Shown one piece after another: positions 16,690 to 24,604 of a DNA stretch of 49,598 nucleotides. Made by a program: the position numbers and the translations under genes. How positions within the stretch are numbered: position 1 is the stretch's first letter; every line of letters begins with the position of its first letter. Source of the stretch: Candidatus Aquabacterium excrementipullorum (lineage in GTDB: Bacteria; Pseudomonadota; Gammaproteobacteria; Burkholderiales; Burkholderiaceae_C); assembly GCA_019112875.1 (NCBI GenBank), contig DXIO01000098.1, forward strand, positions 1 through 49,598, in the 5' to 3' direction. A model generated the notes under the pieces. It made no database searches and was not told the DNA's origin. It worked only from the letters and a program-made list of their open reading frames with translations.

Positions 16690-16834
16690 ATGTCCCGCAT
16701 CGACAAGGGTTCTGTCCACCGGCCGTACCCACACTCGCGGAGCCCGCGATGGCCATGCGGCACGGCGCCTGGCCCTCGTGCTGCCCGCGCAGGCCTCGGT
16801 GGCGGCCATCGACGTGGCGTTCACCATCGCCTGA
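16690..16834 (+). pseudogene. Remnant of an Ohr/OsmC-family organic hydroperoxide reductase
   Basis: After a good ribosome binding site (GAAGGAG) the ATG encodes MSRIDK, then one extra G at about 16708 shifts the frame. Reading on in the other frame gives VLSTGRTHTRGARDGHAARR, the N-terminus of Ohr proteins (consensus KVLYTGKTHTTGGRDG), followed at once by LPAQASVAAIDVAFTIA and a stop. About 90 residues with both peroxidatic Cys are missing. Its stop lies just before the next gene's ATG, so it may now serve only as a leader that is translated or transcribed through. Confidence 0.7.
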
Positions 16835-16835
16835 C

Positions 16836-17918
16836 ATGAAACGCACTGTCTTGCCAAGCCGGCTGCTGGTCCGGGTGTGTGCCGTGCTGTTGTCCGTCGT
16901 GATCGCGCTGGTGTGCACGCACTGGGCCACGGCCGACAGCGACACGCCATCCATTGCGGCCGCCTCCGACGCCTTCGAAGGCGCCACCGGCTGGATCAAC
17001 TCCCCACCGCTGAATGCCCGCGCGCTGCAGGGCCGGGTCGTGCTGCTCGACTTCTGGACCTACTCGTGCATCAACTGCCTGCGCACCCTGCCCTATGTGC
17101 GCGCCTGGGCACAGAAGTACGCCGCACATGGGCTGGTGGTGATCGGCGTGCACACACCCGAGTTCGGATTCGAGCGCTCGACCACCAATGTGCAGCGCGC
17201 CGTGAAGGCGCTGGGCATTGACTATCCCGTGGCGGTGGACAGCCAGCAGGCGATCTGGAATACCTTCGGCGTGCAGGGGTGGCCCGCCTTCTACGTCATC
17301 GACGCCACGGGACGCGTGCGCCACCGGCAACTCGGCGAAGGGCGCTACGAACAGACCGAACGCATGATCCAGCAGTTGCTGCGCGACGCCGGACGCCAGC
17401 ACGTGCCCGACGACCTGGTCGCCCCGCGAGGCGAAGGCACGCAAGCCGCCGCCGGTGCGCTGGCGCCCGATTCGCCGGAAACCTACCTGGGCGCGGCCCG
17501 GGCGACAGGCTTCGTGGCGGCGATGGGCGAGTTGCGCGCCGGGCGATCGATCGCCTATTCCCCCGCCCCTCGTCTGCAGCTGAACCAATGGACGCTGGCG
17601 GGCACCTGGGCCGTGACCGAGCAGCAACTCGAACTCGCACAGGCGGGCGGCCGCATCGCCTTGCGCTTTCGCGCCCGCGATCTGCACCTGGTGCTGGGCC
17701 CAGCGCGCCAGGGCCAAGCCGTGCGCTTTCGAGTGCGCATCGACGGCGAGGTGCCGGGCACCGATCACGGCAGCGACATCGCGGCCGATGGCACCGGCCG
17801 CATCAAGGCCACCAGGCTTTATCAGCTGGTGCGGCAGTCGCACGGTGACCGCGAACGCCTGTTCGAAATCGAGTTTCTCGCCCCTGGCGCCCGGGCCTAT
17901 GCGTTCACCTTCGGGTAG
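16836..17918 (+). CDS. Membrane-anchored thioredoxin-fold protein with C-terminal DipZ-like beta domain
   Basis: A 360-residue protein. Residues about 10-33 form a signal peptide or single membrane anchor. A thioredoxin/TlpA-like domain follows: VVLLDFWTYSCINCLRTLPY with active-site Cys78-Ile-Asn-Cys81, and GVQGWPAFYVIDATGR with the cis-Pro. From about residue 215 there is a beta-rich domain (AGTWAVTEQQLELAQAGG, HLVLGP) as in the periplasmic C-terminal half of DipZ-type proteins. It probably acts in periplasmic thiol-disulfide chemistry or peroxide defence. The ATG begins one base after the Ohr-remnant stop, so expression is likely shared with the upstream genes. Confidence 0.85.
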   Translation: MKRTVLPSRLLVRVCAVLLSVVIALVCTHWATADSDTPSIAAASDAFEGATGWINSPPLNARALQGRVVLLDFWTYSCINCLRTLPYVRAWAQKYAAHGLVVIGVHTPEFGFERSTTNVQRAVKALGIDYPVAVDSQQAIWNTFGVQGWPAFYVIDATGRVRHRQLGEGRYEQTERMIQQLLRDAGRQHVPDDLVAPRGEGTQAAAGALAPDSPETYLGAARATGFVAAMGELRAGRSIAYSPAPRLQLNQWTLAGTWAVTEQQLELAQAGGRIALRFRARDLHLVLGPARQGQAVRFRVRIDGEVPGTDHGSDIAADGTGRIKATRLYQLVRQSHGDRERLFEIEFLAPGARAYAFTFG

Positions 17919-17920
17919 GC

Positions 17921-18139
17921 TCACATGGCATTGCCATCGCGCGATCCTGGCCCACTGGGGACGGGACGCTCGTCCTGGCTCTGCGGTGGATCCTTGGCAT
18001 CGCCACTCGTCAGGTTGCCGGACTGGATCCCGTCTTGGTGGGTGGGGTAGCCGTAGGTGCTCTCGAACGGCTTGCGCGGTCGGGCGCTGGCGTTCGAGTT
18101 GAAGTGATCCGGGCCGGGCTGATTGGGTTCCTTGTTCAT
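17921..18139 (-). CDS. Small hydrophilic protein of unknown function
   Basis: A 72-residue, highly polar and probably disordered protein, rich in Pro, Ser, Asn, Gln, Asp and Gly (MNKEPNQPGPDHFNSNA...). The case for a real gene is an excellent ribosome binding site (AAGGAGTTGCAAG-ATG). It ends 2 bp from the thioredoxin gene stop, in convergent orientation. The composition recalls small stress-associated proteins, and a DNA-repair gene starts 136 bp away on the other strand, but I do not recognise a family. Confidence 0.6.
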   Translation of the reverse strand: MNKEPNQPGPDHFNSNASARPRKPFESTYGYPTHQDGIQSGNLTSGDAKDPPQSQDERPVPSGPGSRDGNAM

Positions 18140-18275
18140 CTTGCAACTCCTTGGGGGGAAGATACATCGTCGATCAGCCAGCGGAGCAATCCGCGTTCCG
18201 CCCCTGACGAGGCCGAGTCCGCATGCATAAGGCGGGGCGCCGTGGGTTCTTCCTCGATGTCGGATACTGCCGTTC

Positions 18276-18839
18276 ATGCAGCGAACCGGCCCCATCAACT
18301 TCGACGCAGCGTCCATCGACGTGGCACGCGCCCTCATCGGCACGATCCTGCTGGTCGACGGCGTCGGAGGCCGCATCGTCGAGACCGAGGCCTATGACAT
18401 GGAGGACCCCGCCTCACACAGCCACGGTGGTCCTTCGGCGCGCAACGCCTCGATGTTCGGCCCACCGGGTCATGCCTATGTCTACAGATCCTATGGCCTC
18501 CACTGGTGCCTCAACCTCGTCTGTCGGGAGGCCGGCCATGGCGCCGGGGTGCTGATCCGCGCACTGGAGCCCACCGAAGGCCTGGAGGCGATGCGTGAAC
18601 GACGCGGCGTGCTCGACGAGCGGCTGCTGTGCTCCGGGCCGGGACGCGTGGGGCAGGCGCTGGGCATCACCCGTTTTCACGATGGGCTGCCGCTGGACCG
18701 CGCACCGTTCGAACTGAGGCCCTCGCCCTTGCCAGCAGAGGTGCTCGTGGGCGTGCGCATCGGCATCTCCAAGGCCAAGGACATGCCCTGGCGCTTCGGT
18801 CTGCACGGCTCGCGCTTCGTCAGCCGCCGGTTTGCCTGA
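18276..18839 (+). CDS. 3-methyladenine DNA glycosylase (AAG/MPG family)
   Basis: A 187-residue alkyladenine glycosylase that removes 3-methyladenine and other alkylated or deaminated purines. Seen: the N-terminal [10 protein letters not shown], the catalytic region [20 protein letters not shown] (the Glu of ETEAY activates water), the intercalating-loop region [20 protein letters not shown], and [25 protein letters not shown] matches the conserved GPGKL-ALGI segment. The length is normal for bacterial members. It stands alone on the plus strand with no strong ribosome binding site. Confidence 0.93.
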   Translation: MQRTGPINFDAASIDVARALIGTILLVDGVGGRIVETEAYDMEDPASHSHGGPSARNASMFGPPGHAYVYRSYGLHWCLNLVCREAGHGAGVLIRALEPTEGLEAMRERRGVLDERLLCSGPGRVGQALGITRFHDGLPLDRAPFELRPSPLPAEVLVGVRIGISKAKDMPWRFGLHGSRFVSRRFA

Positions 18840-19161
18840 CGTCAGTGAGCGCAAGGCCTTTGGCAGATCAACCCAACGCCGGCTTGTTGACCATGAGGTA
18901 GAACGCCGCCGGTGCCGCACTGCTCGCCCATCGCGCGCCAGAACGGCAAGAATTCCTGCGCAGGCCGTAGCAATTGCTGCTTCAAATCTCTAGAAGTGGT
19001 CTCCATGCCATGGGCCTCTGCATCGGCAACGATGCGGCCGATGAACTCACGCCCACCGGCGCCATCGACACGCACGAACTGGAGGAGCGGCGCCTCGCCC
19101 CGTGGCGCAATCGGAAGAGTTGTTCGTCAACCAGCCCCTGAAAGCCTGAGACACCGCATCG
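18840..19161. other. Gene-free stretch with possible gene debris
   Basis: No intact gene is visible in 322 bp. On the plus strand the fragments LCIGNDAADELTPTGAIDTHELEERRLAP and, after a one-base shift, EELFVNQPLKA-stop (ending at 19149) read like a decayed C-terminus. On the minus strand 18842-19075 is open from a GTG (RVDGAGGREFIGRIVADAEAHG...) with no ribosome binding site. I recognise neither. A dead gene is likely; its family is not assignable by eye. Confidence 0.35.
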
Positions 19162-20157
19162 TCACAGGGCGTTCGGCCTGCGCTCACGGAGGCGCAGCGC
19201 AGGAACGACATCCGACCCGAGCGTCTGGATGAACAGCGCCTGGTTCGAGCCGACGTGGTGGAAGCTCACCCATTCGACACCGAGCCGCAGGCACGACCAG
19301 GTGTGCTCCACCAAGGCCCTCGGATCGCTCCACAGCAGCACGTGCCCGTCCATGTCCTGCGGCTGCACCGAGGCACTCGCTGCCTCGAACGCCATTGGAA
19401 AGCCCAGCTCATGATGAAGATGTGGTGGCAAGCAGGCGAAACGCCACTGGCCATGGGCCTCCTGCCGGGCCGCCTCGATGCTCGGGCCCTGGCAGGTGTC
19501 GAGCTTGACATGCACGGGCTTGCCACTGCCACCGCCCTCCCTGAAGGCATCGATGATGCGGCGCAGCTTGTCGAGGTCGCGACCGAGCGTGAGCAGCCCA
19601 TCGGCCCAGGCGCCGGCCTGCCTGGCCGTGGCTTCCGTCATGGCGGCTCCGAACAGCGTGGGAACCTGGGGTGGCCTGACCCAGATACGGGCCCGCCTTG
19701 CACTGATGGGGCCCTCACTGATCACGGTGTCGCCCTGCAGCAGCCGTCGCACCATGGCCGATCCCTCGATGAGCCGCTGGTCCCGCGTCTCCTTCGAAGG
19801 CCACTCGCCGCCCATCGGCACCTCGTTCAGCGCCTCACCACTGCCCAGGGCAATCCAGGGCAGGCGCCCTGGAAACAGATCGCACAAGGTGGCCACGGAC
19901 TGGGCCAGGGTGACGGGGTGATAACGCCAACCGCCCGGCACGGTGACGGTGCCAAAGCTGATGTGGTTGGTGGCTTGCAGCGCAGCGCCCAGCCAGACCC
20001 AGGCATGGCCAGACTGCCCCTGGGCCGGCGCCCAGGGCTGAAGGTGATCGGAGCAGAACACGCCATCGAACCTGTACCTCTCGGCCATGCGGCTCAGGGT
20101 CACCAGTTGGCTGGGCGTGAACTGCTCATGCGACGCGTGGTAGCTGTACCTGGCCAT
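19162..20157 (-). CDS. LLM-class flavin-dependent oxidoreductase
   Basis: A 331-residue bacterial-luciferase-fold (LLM) protein: YSYHASHEQFTPSQL at the start, FDGVFCSDHLQPW (about 30-42), ISFGTVTVPGG, YHPVTLAQSVATL, then FPGRLPWIALGSGEALNE. These match the F420-dependent G6P-dehydrogenase-like branch. Burkholderiales are not known to make F420, so FMN is the more probable cofactor (inference). Substrate unknown. It overlaps the upstream ORF by 32 bp and lies downstream of the manganese catalase on the same strand, suggesting a stress-linked operon. The start has AAGAAG upstream. Confidence 0.85.
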   Translation of the reverse strand: MARYSYHASHEQFTPSQLVTLSRMAERYRFDGVFCSDHLQPWAPAQGQSGHAWVWLGAALQATNHISFGTVTVPGGWRYHPVTLAQSVATLCDLFPGRLPWIALGSGEALNEVPMGGEWPSKETRDQRLIEGSAMVRRLLQGDTVISEGPISARRARIWVRPPQVPTLFGAAMTEATARQAGAWADGLLTLGRDLDKLRRIIDAFREGGGSGKPVHVKLDTCQGPSIEAARQEAHGQWRFACLPPHLHHELGFPMAFEAASASVQPQDMDGHVLLWSDPRALVEHTWSCLRLGVEWVSFHHVGSNQALFIQTLGSDVVPALRLRERRPNAL

Positions 20158-20530
20158 GCCGTTCTTCTTGCGTGGGGCCAGGCACGGCGGCGTCCAAGGC
20201 GGCTTGCGCCTGCGCCATCCCCAGCTCGATCAATTCATGGATCCGCTCCGGTGAGTAATCCAGTTGGCCTGATACGGCGTCGTGATCGAGCGGCGGCCGG
20301 CGGAGCAGCATCTCCTGTGCAGTCAGGCTCATCTTGCCGTGCATGAGCAACTCCAGCACCCGGTAGGCGATCTCGACCCCAGAGCTCGGTGATTTGCTGA
20401 CGTCCTCGCTCAGCGGCAGCAACGGCATCGCCAAGCCTTCACGCCAGAATGCCTTCATCGCGTGGGCACCCAAGGCACCGCCCCGGCCAAACATGACGGC
20501 CACCTTGAGTGGCATGGGCGCCGCGGTCAC
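20126..20530 (-). pseudogene. Truncated patatin-like ORF
   Basis: A 134-codon ORF starting with GTG that overlaps the catalase stop by 4 bp (GTGA). Residues about 8-30 (VAVMFGRGGALGAHAMKAFW) resemble the patatin oxyanion loop (GGGGAxGA), but the GxSxG serine motif that should follow 30 residues later is absent. The text jumps to a helical C-terminal piece (YSPERIHELIELGMAQAQAAL) like the end of DUF3734-containing patatins. So an internal deletion of a much longer gene is likely. It could still be translated as a small protein. Confidence 0.45.
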
Positions 20531-21441
20531 TTCTCCGATCCGCCCACCTGGGATGGGGTTTCCAAGCTGTCGTCATCAAGCGAGCCCATGCCCAGTTCCG
20601 CCCCCGTGACCGGATCGCTGGCGGGGTCGGATTGCGTGCGGATGATGGTCGCGCTGAGGGTGGCATCCTCCGTGGCACTGAGGATGACTTCGCCCAGCCC
20701 GTCGCCACCGTCCACTGCAGGGGCGGCTTCACGGTAGTCGAAGTTCTCATCGCTGTTCCAGGGGCCGCGCACGTCGCCCTCGCCGGGCGACATATTGAAA
20801 TACACCTTCGCGAATTCGGGGTGCGGCGGCAGCTTGCCGGGCGGGAAGTTGGGCGAGATGGCATAGAGCGCCTTCTCGAACGAGCGCTGGTGCGAGACCT
20901 CGCGTGTCATCAGGAACCCGAGCGCCTCCTTCACGCCAGGATCGTCGGTACAGTTGATCAGGCGCTCGTACACGATCTTCGCACGCGCCTCTGCAGCGAT
21001 GTTGGAACGCAGGTCGGCCGTGGGCTCGCCGATGGTGTCGATGTAGGCGGCCGTCCATGGCACGCCGCCAGAGTTCGTCAGCGGCGGGCCACCGCCGTAC
21101 AGCACCTGCGTCAGATGCGAATCGTTGCCAGCGCCTGTGATGGAGCGATACATCTCTGCTTCAGAGTCGATGCCTTCGGCGATGCGCCCCTTGGCGCCCT
21201 TGTTGAGCATCGCGACCATGGTGCCGATCACTTCGAGGTGACTCAACTCTTCCGTGGCGATGTCCATGAGCATGTCCTTGCGGCCCGGATCGTCCTCCGC
21301 CAGGGCCTGGGTGAAGTAGCGGCAGGCCGCCGCCAGTTCGCCTTGAGGGCCGCCGAACTGTTCGAGCAACAGGTTGGCCAGGCCAGGATTGCTTTCGCTC
21401 ACGCGAACGGTGTATTGGAGACGCTTGTTGTGGGCAAACAT
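20527..21441 (-). CDS. Manganese (non-heme) catalase
   Basis: A 304-residue dimanganese catalase that splits hydrogen peroxide without heme. The ligand set is complete: Glu35 (QGELAAA), Glu65 and His68 (TEELSHLE), Glu151 (AAEARAKIVYE) and His184 (REVSHQRSFEKAL), at the same spacings as in characterised enzymes. The C-terminal tail beyond about residue 245 is acidic and Ser/Thr/Gly-rich. The ATG at 21439-21441 has GGAAGGA eight bases upstream, and the in-frame extension before it is not protein-like. It heads a run with the truncated patatin ORF and the LLM oxidoreductase. Confidence 0.95.
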   Translation of the reverse strand: MFAHNKRLQYTVRVSESNPGLANLLLEQFGGPQGELAAACRYFTQALAEDDPGRKDMLMDIATEELSHLEVIGTMVAMLNKGAKGRIAEGIDSEAEMYRSITGAGNDSHLTQVLYGGGPPLTNSGGVPWTAAYIDTIGEPTADLRSNIAAEARAKIVYERLINCTDDPGVKEALGFLMTREVSHQRSFEKALYAISPNFPPGKLPPHPEFAKVYFNMSPGEGDVRGPWNSDENFDYREAAPAVDGGDGLGEVILSATEDATLSATIIRTQSDPASDPVTGAELGMGSLDDDSLETPSQVGGSEK

Positions 21442-21663
21442 GGGGGTGTCCTTCCGAGCAGGATTGAGGGAGAGGTGAGAGGCCTCTTCTCTGGCAATGG
21501 ACGTTCCCGCAACGCTGGCCCTCCGACACTGTCCGAGGGCGGTGGCCGGCCAACCACCACCCTCTTCTAAGAAAATGAAGCAGGAATCGGTGCCGCACAA
21601 AGTTCCTCTTCCTTCCGATCCCGACAGACCTCATGCGTGCCATGCCGGGACTTTGCCAGCGGT

Positions 21664-22059
21664 TCAACGACCACCGGCCCCGCCGCCAGAGGATCCTGAG
21701 CCGGACGTTCCGGAACCGCCAGACGATCCACTGCCAGCCCCCGTTGTGCCGCCACTGCCACTGCCACTGCCACTGCCTGTGCCTGTGCCTGTGCTGCCCG
21801 ACGTGGAGCCGCCAGAAGACGACCCGTTGTTGCCGGCACTTCCCGATGAAGAACCACCCGACCGGCTGCGGCTGGCGTCGGCATCGCTCGCGCGACGCTG
21901 CGTGCCATTGGCGCGCTGGGTGCCACTGCCCGATCCGGTGGAGGTGGCAGTGCTGCCGGTGCCCGTGGTGTTGCCGCTGGAGGATTGCGCCTGTGCCAGC
22001 GCCATGGATGAGGAAAGCAGGGAGGCAAGGGTCACTTGCAAGAATGTCGATGTCTTCAT
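21664..22059 (-). CDS. Exported Gly/Ser/Thr-rich low-complexity protein
   Basis: A 131-residue protein. The signal peptide is MKTSTFLQVTLASLLSSSMA with cleavage near ALA-QAQ. Everything after it is Gly, Ser, Thr and Ala with a central basic/acidic patch (QRRASDADASRSRSGG). The distal half is coded by imperfect GCCACT/GCCTGT hexamers, which give Gly-Ser and Gly-Thr dipeptides. The ribosome binding site is GGAGA, six bases before ATG. No domain is recognisable; secreted or matrix-like and flexible-linker roles are possible. Its neighbours are stress genes. Confidence 0.65.
   Translation of the reverse strand: MKTSTFLQVTLASLLSSSMALAQAQSSSGNTTGTGSTATSTGSGSGTQRANGTQRRASDADASRSRSGGSSSGSAGNNGSSSGGSTSGSTGTGTGSGSGSGSGGTTGAGSGSSGGSGTSGSGSSGGGAGGR
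21742..21800. repeat. GCCACT/GCCTGT hexanucleotide tandem repeat
   Basis: Within the Gly/Ser-rich gene, about four CACTGC units (starting in GCCGCCACTGCC) run straight into three TGTGCC units. The unit length keeps the reading frame, so copy-number change would vary the length of the Gly-Ser/Gly-Thr tract. Confidence 0.7.
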
Positions 22060-22340
22060 GGGATTCTCCAAAGCAAAAAGTCGTGATGTAGATGGATGTC
22101 CACCGTGGATCAACACGCTGGAGGCGCCACATTGCAAAGGAGATGCCTGGGGTTCACCGATGCCCTTCGCATCGACGTGGACGCGAACGAAGCGCCTATC
22201 ACCCATGAGCGAGCCCGAGAAGGTGGCCAGCGCCATCCCCGGGCGCGACAGACCAATGTCCGCCGACATGCCGTCGTCGATGGCGACTGAGCGCGTGCCG
22301 GGCAGCCTGGCGGCCAACTGCCCGGCATGGCAGCACGGCA
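22060..22340. other. Intergenic region without a recognised gene
   Basis: 281 bp between the Gly/Ser-rich gene and the AAA-M41 gene, both leftward. Short open frames exist on both strands but lack ribosome binding sites and family resemblance. It should contain the promoter of the Gly/Ser-rich gene. Confidence 0.4.
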
Positions 22341-24254
22341 TCATGCTGCCCAACCGGCACCAAGCGCTGCATTGCGCCGAGCCCCCTCTCGAAAGGCCGC
22401 CAGCCTGTTCGCATAAGGATCCAGGGCGCCCTCCGGCACGTTCACCTTCAGCCCGGTCACCGCAGCAAACCGCGCTGGCGTGACCTGCCCTTGCAACACC
22501 AGCTCATCGATCAAAGCCAGCAGGGCGTCACGATGCGCTTCGAGCAGTTCCGTCGCGCGCGCATGCTCGGCCTGCAGCAGCGCTTCGATCGGCGCGTTGC
22601 TGGCCTCCACATCGGTGCAAAGGTTGTCTTCGCTGTTGACGGAGACGTCGATGCGGCCCACGCGCTCACCATGCCCCAGGTGGCGCAACATCTGAGCGGC
22701 CTTTTCCGTGGCCTTGCGCAGATCGCTCTCGGCCCCGCTGGAGCTGAGTTCAGCCCCGAAGACGAGCAACTCGGCGGCCCGGCCCGCCAGGCTGGTGCAG
22801 ATCGAATCGAGCAGATTGCGACGCGACCAGACCTTGCGAGACGAATAGGCGTTGTAGCCGCCCTCGAAGCTGGCCACATGGATCTTGATCTCCTGCGGTG
22901 CTCGGCCAAAAAGCAGCGCATGGACCAGCCCATGGCCTGCCTCATGCACGGCCAGCAAGGCGCGGAAATCCGGGTTGCTGCGCTGGCGCAAACGGTTGAT
23001 CTCGAAAGGCGCTGCGATGGCATGCGACTGGCAGCCCCAATGCGCGATCAGGCTGCGGCCATCGGCCGCGAGGACCACGGTGTCGCCCTCCGCTGCACCG
23101 CGCTCCAGCGCCCACAGCGCCGCCTTCGCCAGGCCGGCACCCATGATGGCATGCAGCGACGAGAACAGCGGCCGCGTACCCTGCGCCGGGAACACGGCAT
23201 TGGCGTAGATCTGCTCGCGCAAGCTGGCGTCCACGTCGAAGCGCAGGCCACAGCGATCGGCCGTCTCCCGGGCGTAGCGCGTGCACCCTTGAACGATCAA
23301 CTGCTCGTAGGCATGGCGGCTGAGCGACGGATAGATCACATGCTCATTGCCCAGGCGCGCCACCTGCTCAGGCTTGAAGCGCAGGTTCAGCGCCTGCTTG
23401 ACGTCGATGACACTCAGCTTGCTCGTCACCGCGTGGAAGGTGTCGGCATCGCTGTCGCAGTCGTCCACGCTGGTGGCGATGCCCTCGTACATCTCGTCGA
23501 GGTTGCCGCAGATGAACACGAGCAGCCGGCTGTAGTCCGTCTCCCATTGCTGCTGGCCACTCTCGCGGAAGGCACGCAGGCGCTGCTGGATCTGCTCAGG
23601 GCTCCAACCCATGATCTCCATCAACGGCTCGTCGAGCTTGAGGTTGCGCTGCAGTTCCTTGGCCTCCCAGCTGCGCAGCTTGAAGCGTCGCTTGGCCTCG
23701 TCGGCCTCGGCGCGTTCGGCGTCGTAGGCCGCCTCCGCGATGGACGCCTCGATGTCGCCCAGCAGCGAGAGCGCGGGCGGCAGGCGGCCATCGGACAGCA
23801 GGGCCCACACATCCTGGTAGCGCTCGACACGCACGTCATTGCGCTTGTTGTCGATGGTGCGAAAGCGCTGGAACTCGTCGAGCACCAGGATGCCGGGCTC
23901 TCCTTCACGCACGCCGGATTGCGTCAGCATGCCCGAGATGCTTTGCGCGCCGCGCCAGCCCGCGCCATTGGAAAAGCCATCCATCTGCACTTCGACGAAG
24001 CGGTCGTAGAAGCCGAGCAGTTGGGCCAGGCGCCGCACGAGCTGCGTCTTGCCGGTGCCCGTGAGGCCCCAGAGGCAGACGATGACAGGCCGCGTGACCA
24101 GCTCGGGCAGCACGTACCACGCGCGCACCGAGTCGATGACACGATCGACGACGGCTTCGATGCCGAACAGTTCGGTCTTGAGTTGGGCAGCTATTTCCTG
24201 CAACCGCTGACTTCTCTGCGCGAGCTTGTCGCGCAATATTTGGATGTCATTCAT
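22341..24254 (-). CDS. Clp-type AAA+ ATPase fused to FtsH-type M41 zinc metallopeptidase
   Basis: A 637-residue protein with an unusual domain order. Residues 1-25 are coiled-coil-like. Residues about 30-380 form an AAA+ module: Walker A GLTGTGKT (63-70), Walker B GILVLDEF (121-128), sensor-1 Asn251, a candidate arginine finger Arg300 (KPEQVARLGNEHVIYP), and a sensor-2-like GTRPLFSSL (359-367). The last resembles the GARPL motif of ClpA/ClpB/ClpX-type proteins rather than FtsH. Residues about 425-590 are an M41 peptidase: HEAGH at 437-441 and the third zinc ligand Asp511 (GAESDLRKAT). No membrane segment is present, unlike FtsH. It is probably a cytosolic ATP-driven protease. Substrates and partners are unknown; the upstream ORF overlaps by 8 bp. 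Confidence 0.88.
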   Translation of the reverse strand: MNDIQILRDKLAQRSQRLQEIAAQLKTELFGIEAVVDRVIDSVRAWYVLPELVTRPVIVCLWGLTGTGKTQLVRRLAQLLGFYDRFVEVQMDGFSNGAGWRGAQSISGMLTQSGVREGEPGILVLDEFQRFRTIDNKRNDVRVERYQDVWALLSDGRLPPALSLLGDIEASIAEAAYDAERAEADEAKRRFKLRSWEAKELQRNLKLDEPLMEIMGWSPEQIQQRLRAFRESGQQQWETDYSRLLVFICGNLDEMYEGIATSVDDCDSDADTFHAVTSKLSVIDVKQALNLRFKPEQVARLGNEHVIYPSLSRHAYEQLIVQGCTRYARETADRCGLRFDVDASLREQIYANAVFPAQGTRPLFSSLHAIMGAGLAKAALWALERGAAEGDTVVLAADGRSLIAHWGCQSHAIAAPFEINRLRQRSNPDFRALLAVHEAGHGLVHALLFGRAPQEIKIHVASFEGGYNAYSSRKVWSRRNLLDSICTSLAGRAAELLVFGAELSSSGAESDLRKATEKAAQMLRHLGHGERVGRIDVSVNSEDNLCTDVEASNAPIEALLQAEHARATELLEAHRDALLALIDELVLQGQVTPARFAAVTGLKVNVPEGALDPYANRLAAFREGARRNAALGAGWAA

Positions 24255-24489
24255 CCCAATCCTCCCTTCGCAGCAGCGCCTTCAGCGCCACGCGGTCGGC
24301 GCGGCGCTGGGCACCGCGGCTCTGGATATGTTGACCTGCGCCACGCGAGCCACGCTGGGCCAGCGCGCGCGCCACGGGGTCGCGCGCACCGGGGCTCGCT
24401 TCGAGCACCAGCGTCATCGGCTGTTTCATGCGGCGCAGGGCCTTGACCCGCCCCTCCTGGAGGGCGCGGGAACGGAGTTGTGCACTCAT
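24247..24489 (-). CDS. Small basic protein coupled to the AAA-M41 protease
   Basis: An 80-residue Arg/Ala/Leu-rich protein (MSAQLRSRALQEGRVKALRRMKQPMTLVLE..., ending REDWDE). Its stop overlaps the protease ATG by 8 bp, which argues for translation of both from one mRNA. I recognise no domain. Size, charge and coupling suggest an adaptor or substrate of the protease, but this is inference. The start chosen is the ATG at 24487-24489, just downstream of a terminator-like hairpin; the frame stays open to a GTG at 24576 and neither start has a strong Shine-Dalgarno. Confidence 0.6.
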   Translation of the reverse strand: MSAQLRSRALQEGRVKALRRMKQPMTLVLEASPGARDPVARALAQRGSRGAGQHIQSRGAQRRADRVALKALLRREDWDE

Positions 24490-24500
24490 TCGGTTCTTGA

Positions 24501-24540
24501 AAAACAAAAGCCCCGGCTCAATGGCAGCGGGGCTTTGCTT
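24501..24540 (-). terminator. Terminator-like hairpin in the leader of the protease operon
   Basis: Arms AAAGCCCCG and CGGGGCTTT (24507-24515, 24528-24536) with a 12-base loop are followed, in leftward reading, by TTTTGTTTTTC, a good U-tract. No leftward gene ends here, so it lies in the 5' leader of the 80-residue ORF. It could act as an attenuator or end a short leader RNA. Confidence 0.6.
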
Positions 24541-24571
24541 CGCCGCGCGGTCTGAGGCCGTATCTGGAGCA

Positions 24572-24604
24572 GACACGGTTCAGCCGGGGCTTGGGAACCG
24601 TGTC
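24572..24604. promoter_or_regulatory. Perfect 10-bp inverted repeat upstream of the protease operon
   Basis: GACACGGTTC (24572-24581) and GAACCGTGTC (24595-24604) flank 13 bases. It lies about 85-115 bp before the 80-residue ORF and upstream of the terminator-like hairpin in leftward transcription. It could be an operator or an alternative RNA hairpin. Confidence 0.55.

Noticed and set aside
21742-21800. Considered as a CRISPR-like repeat array
   Set aside because: Units are six bases with no spacers and lie inside a coding sequence; it is a microsatellite.
22096-22290. 64-codon plus-strand ORF upstream of the AAA-M41 gene end
   Set aside because: No ribosome binding site and no family resemblance; kept as intergenic.
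22491-24446. Open frame of 651 codons on the plus strand opposite the AAA-M41 gene
   Set aside because: No recognisable motif, whereas the opposite strand has intact Walker A, Walker B and HEAGH motifs.
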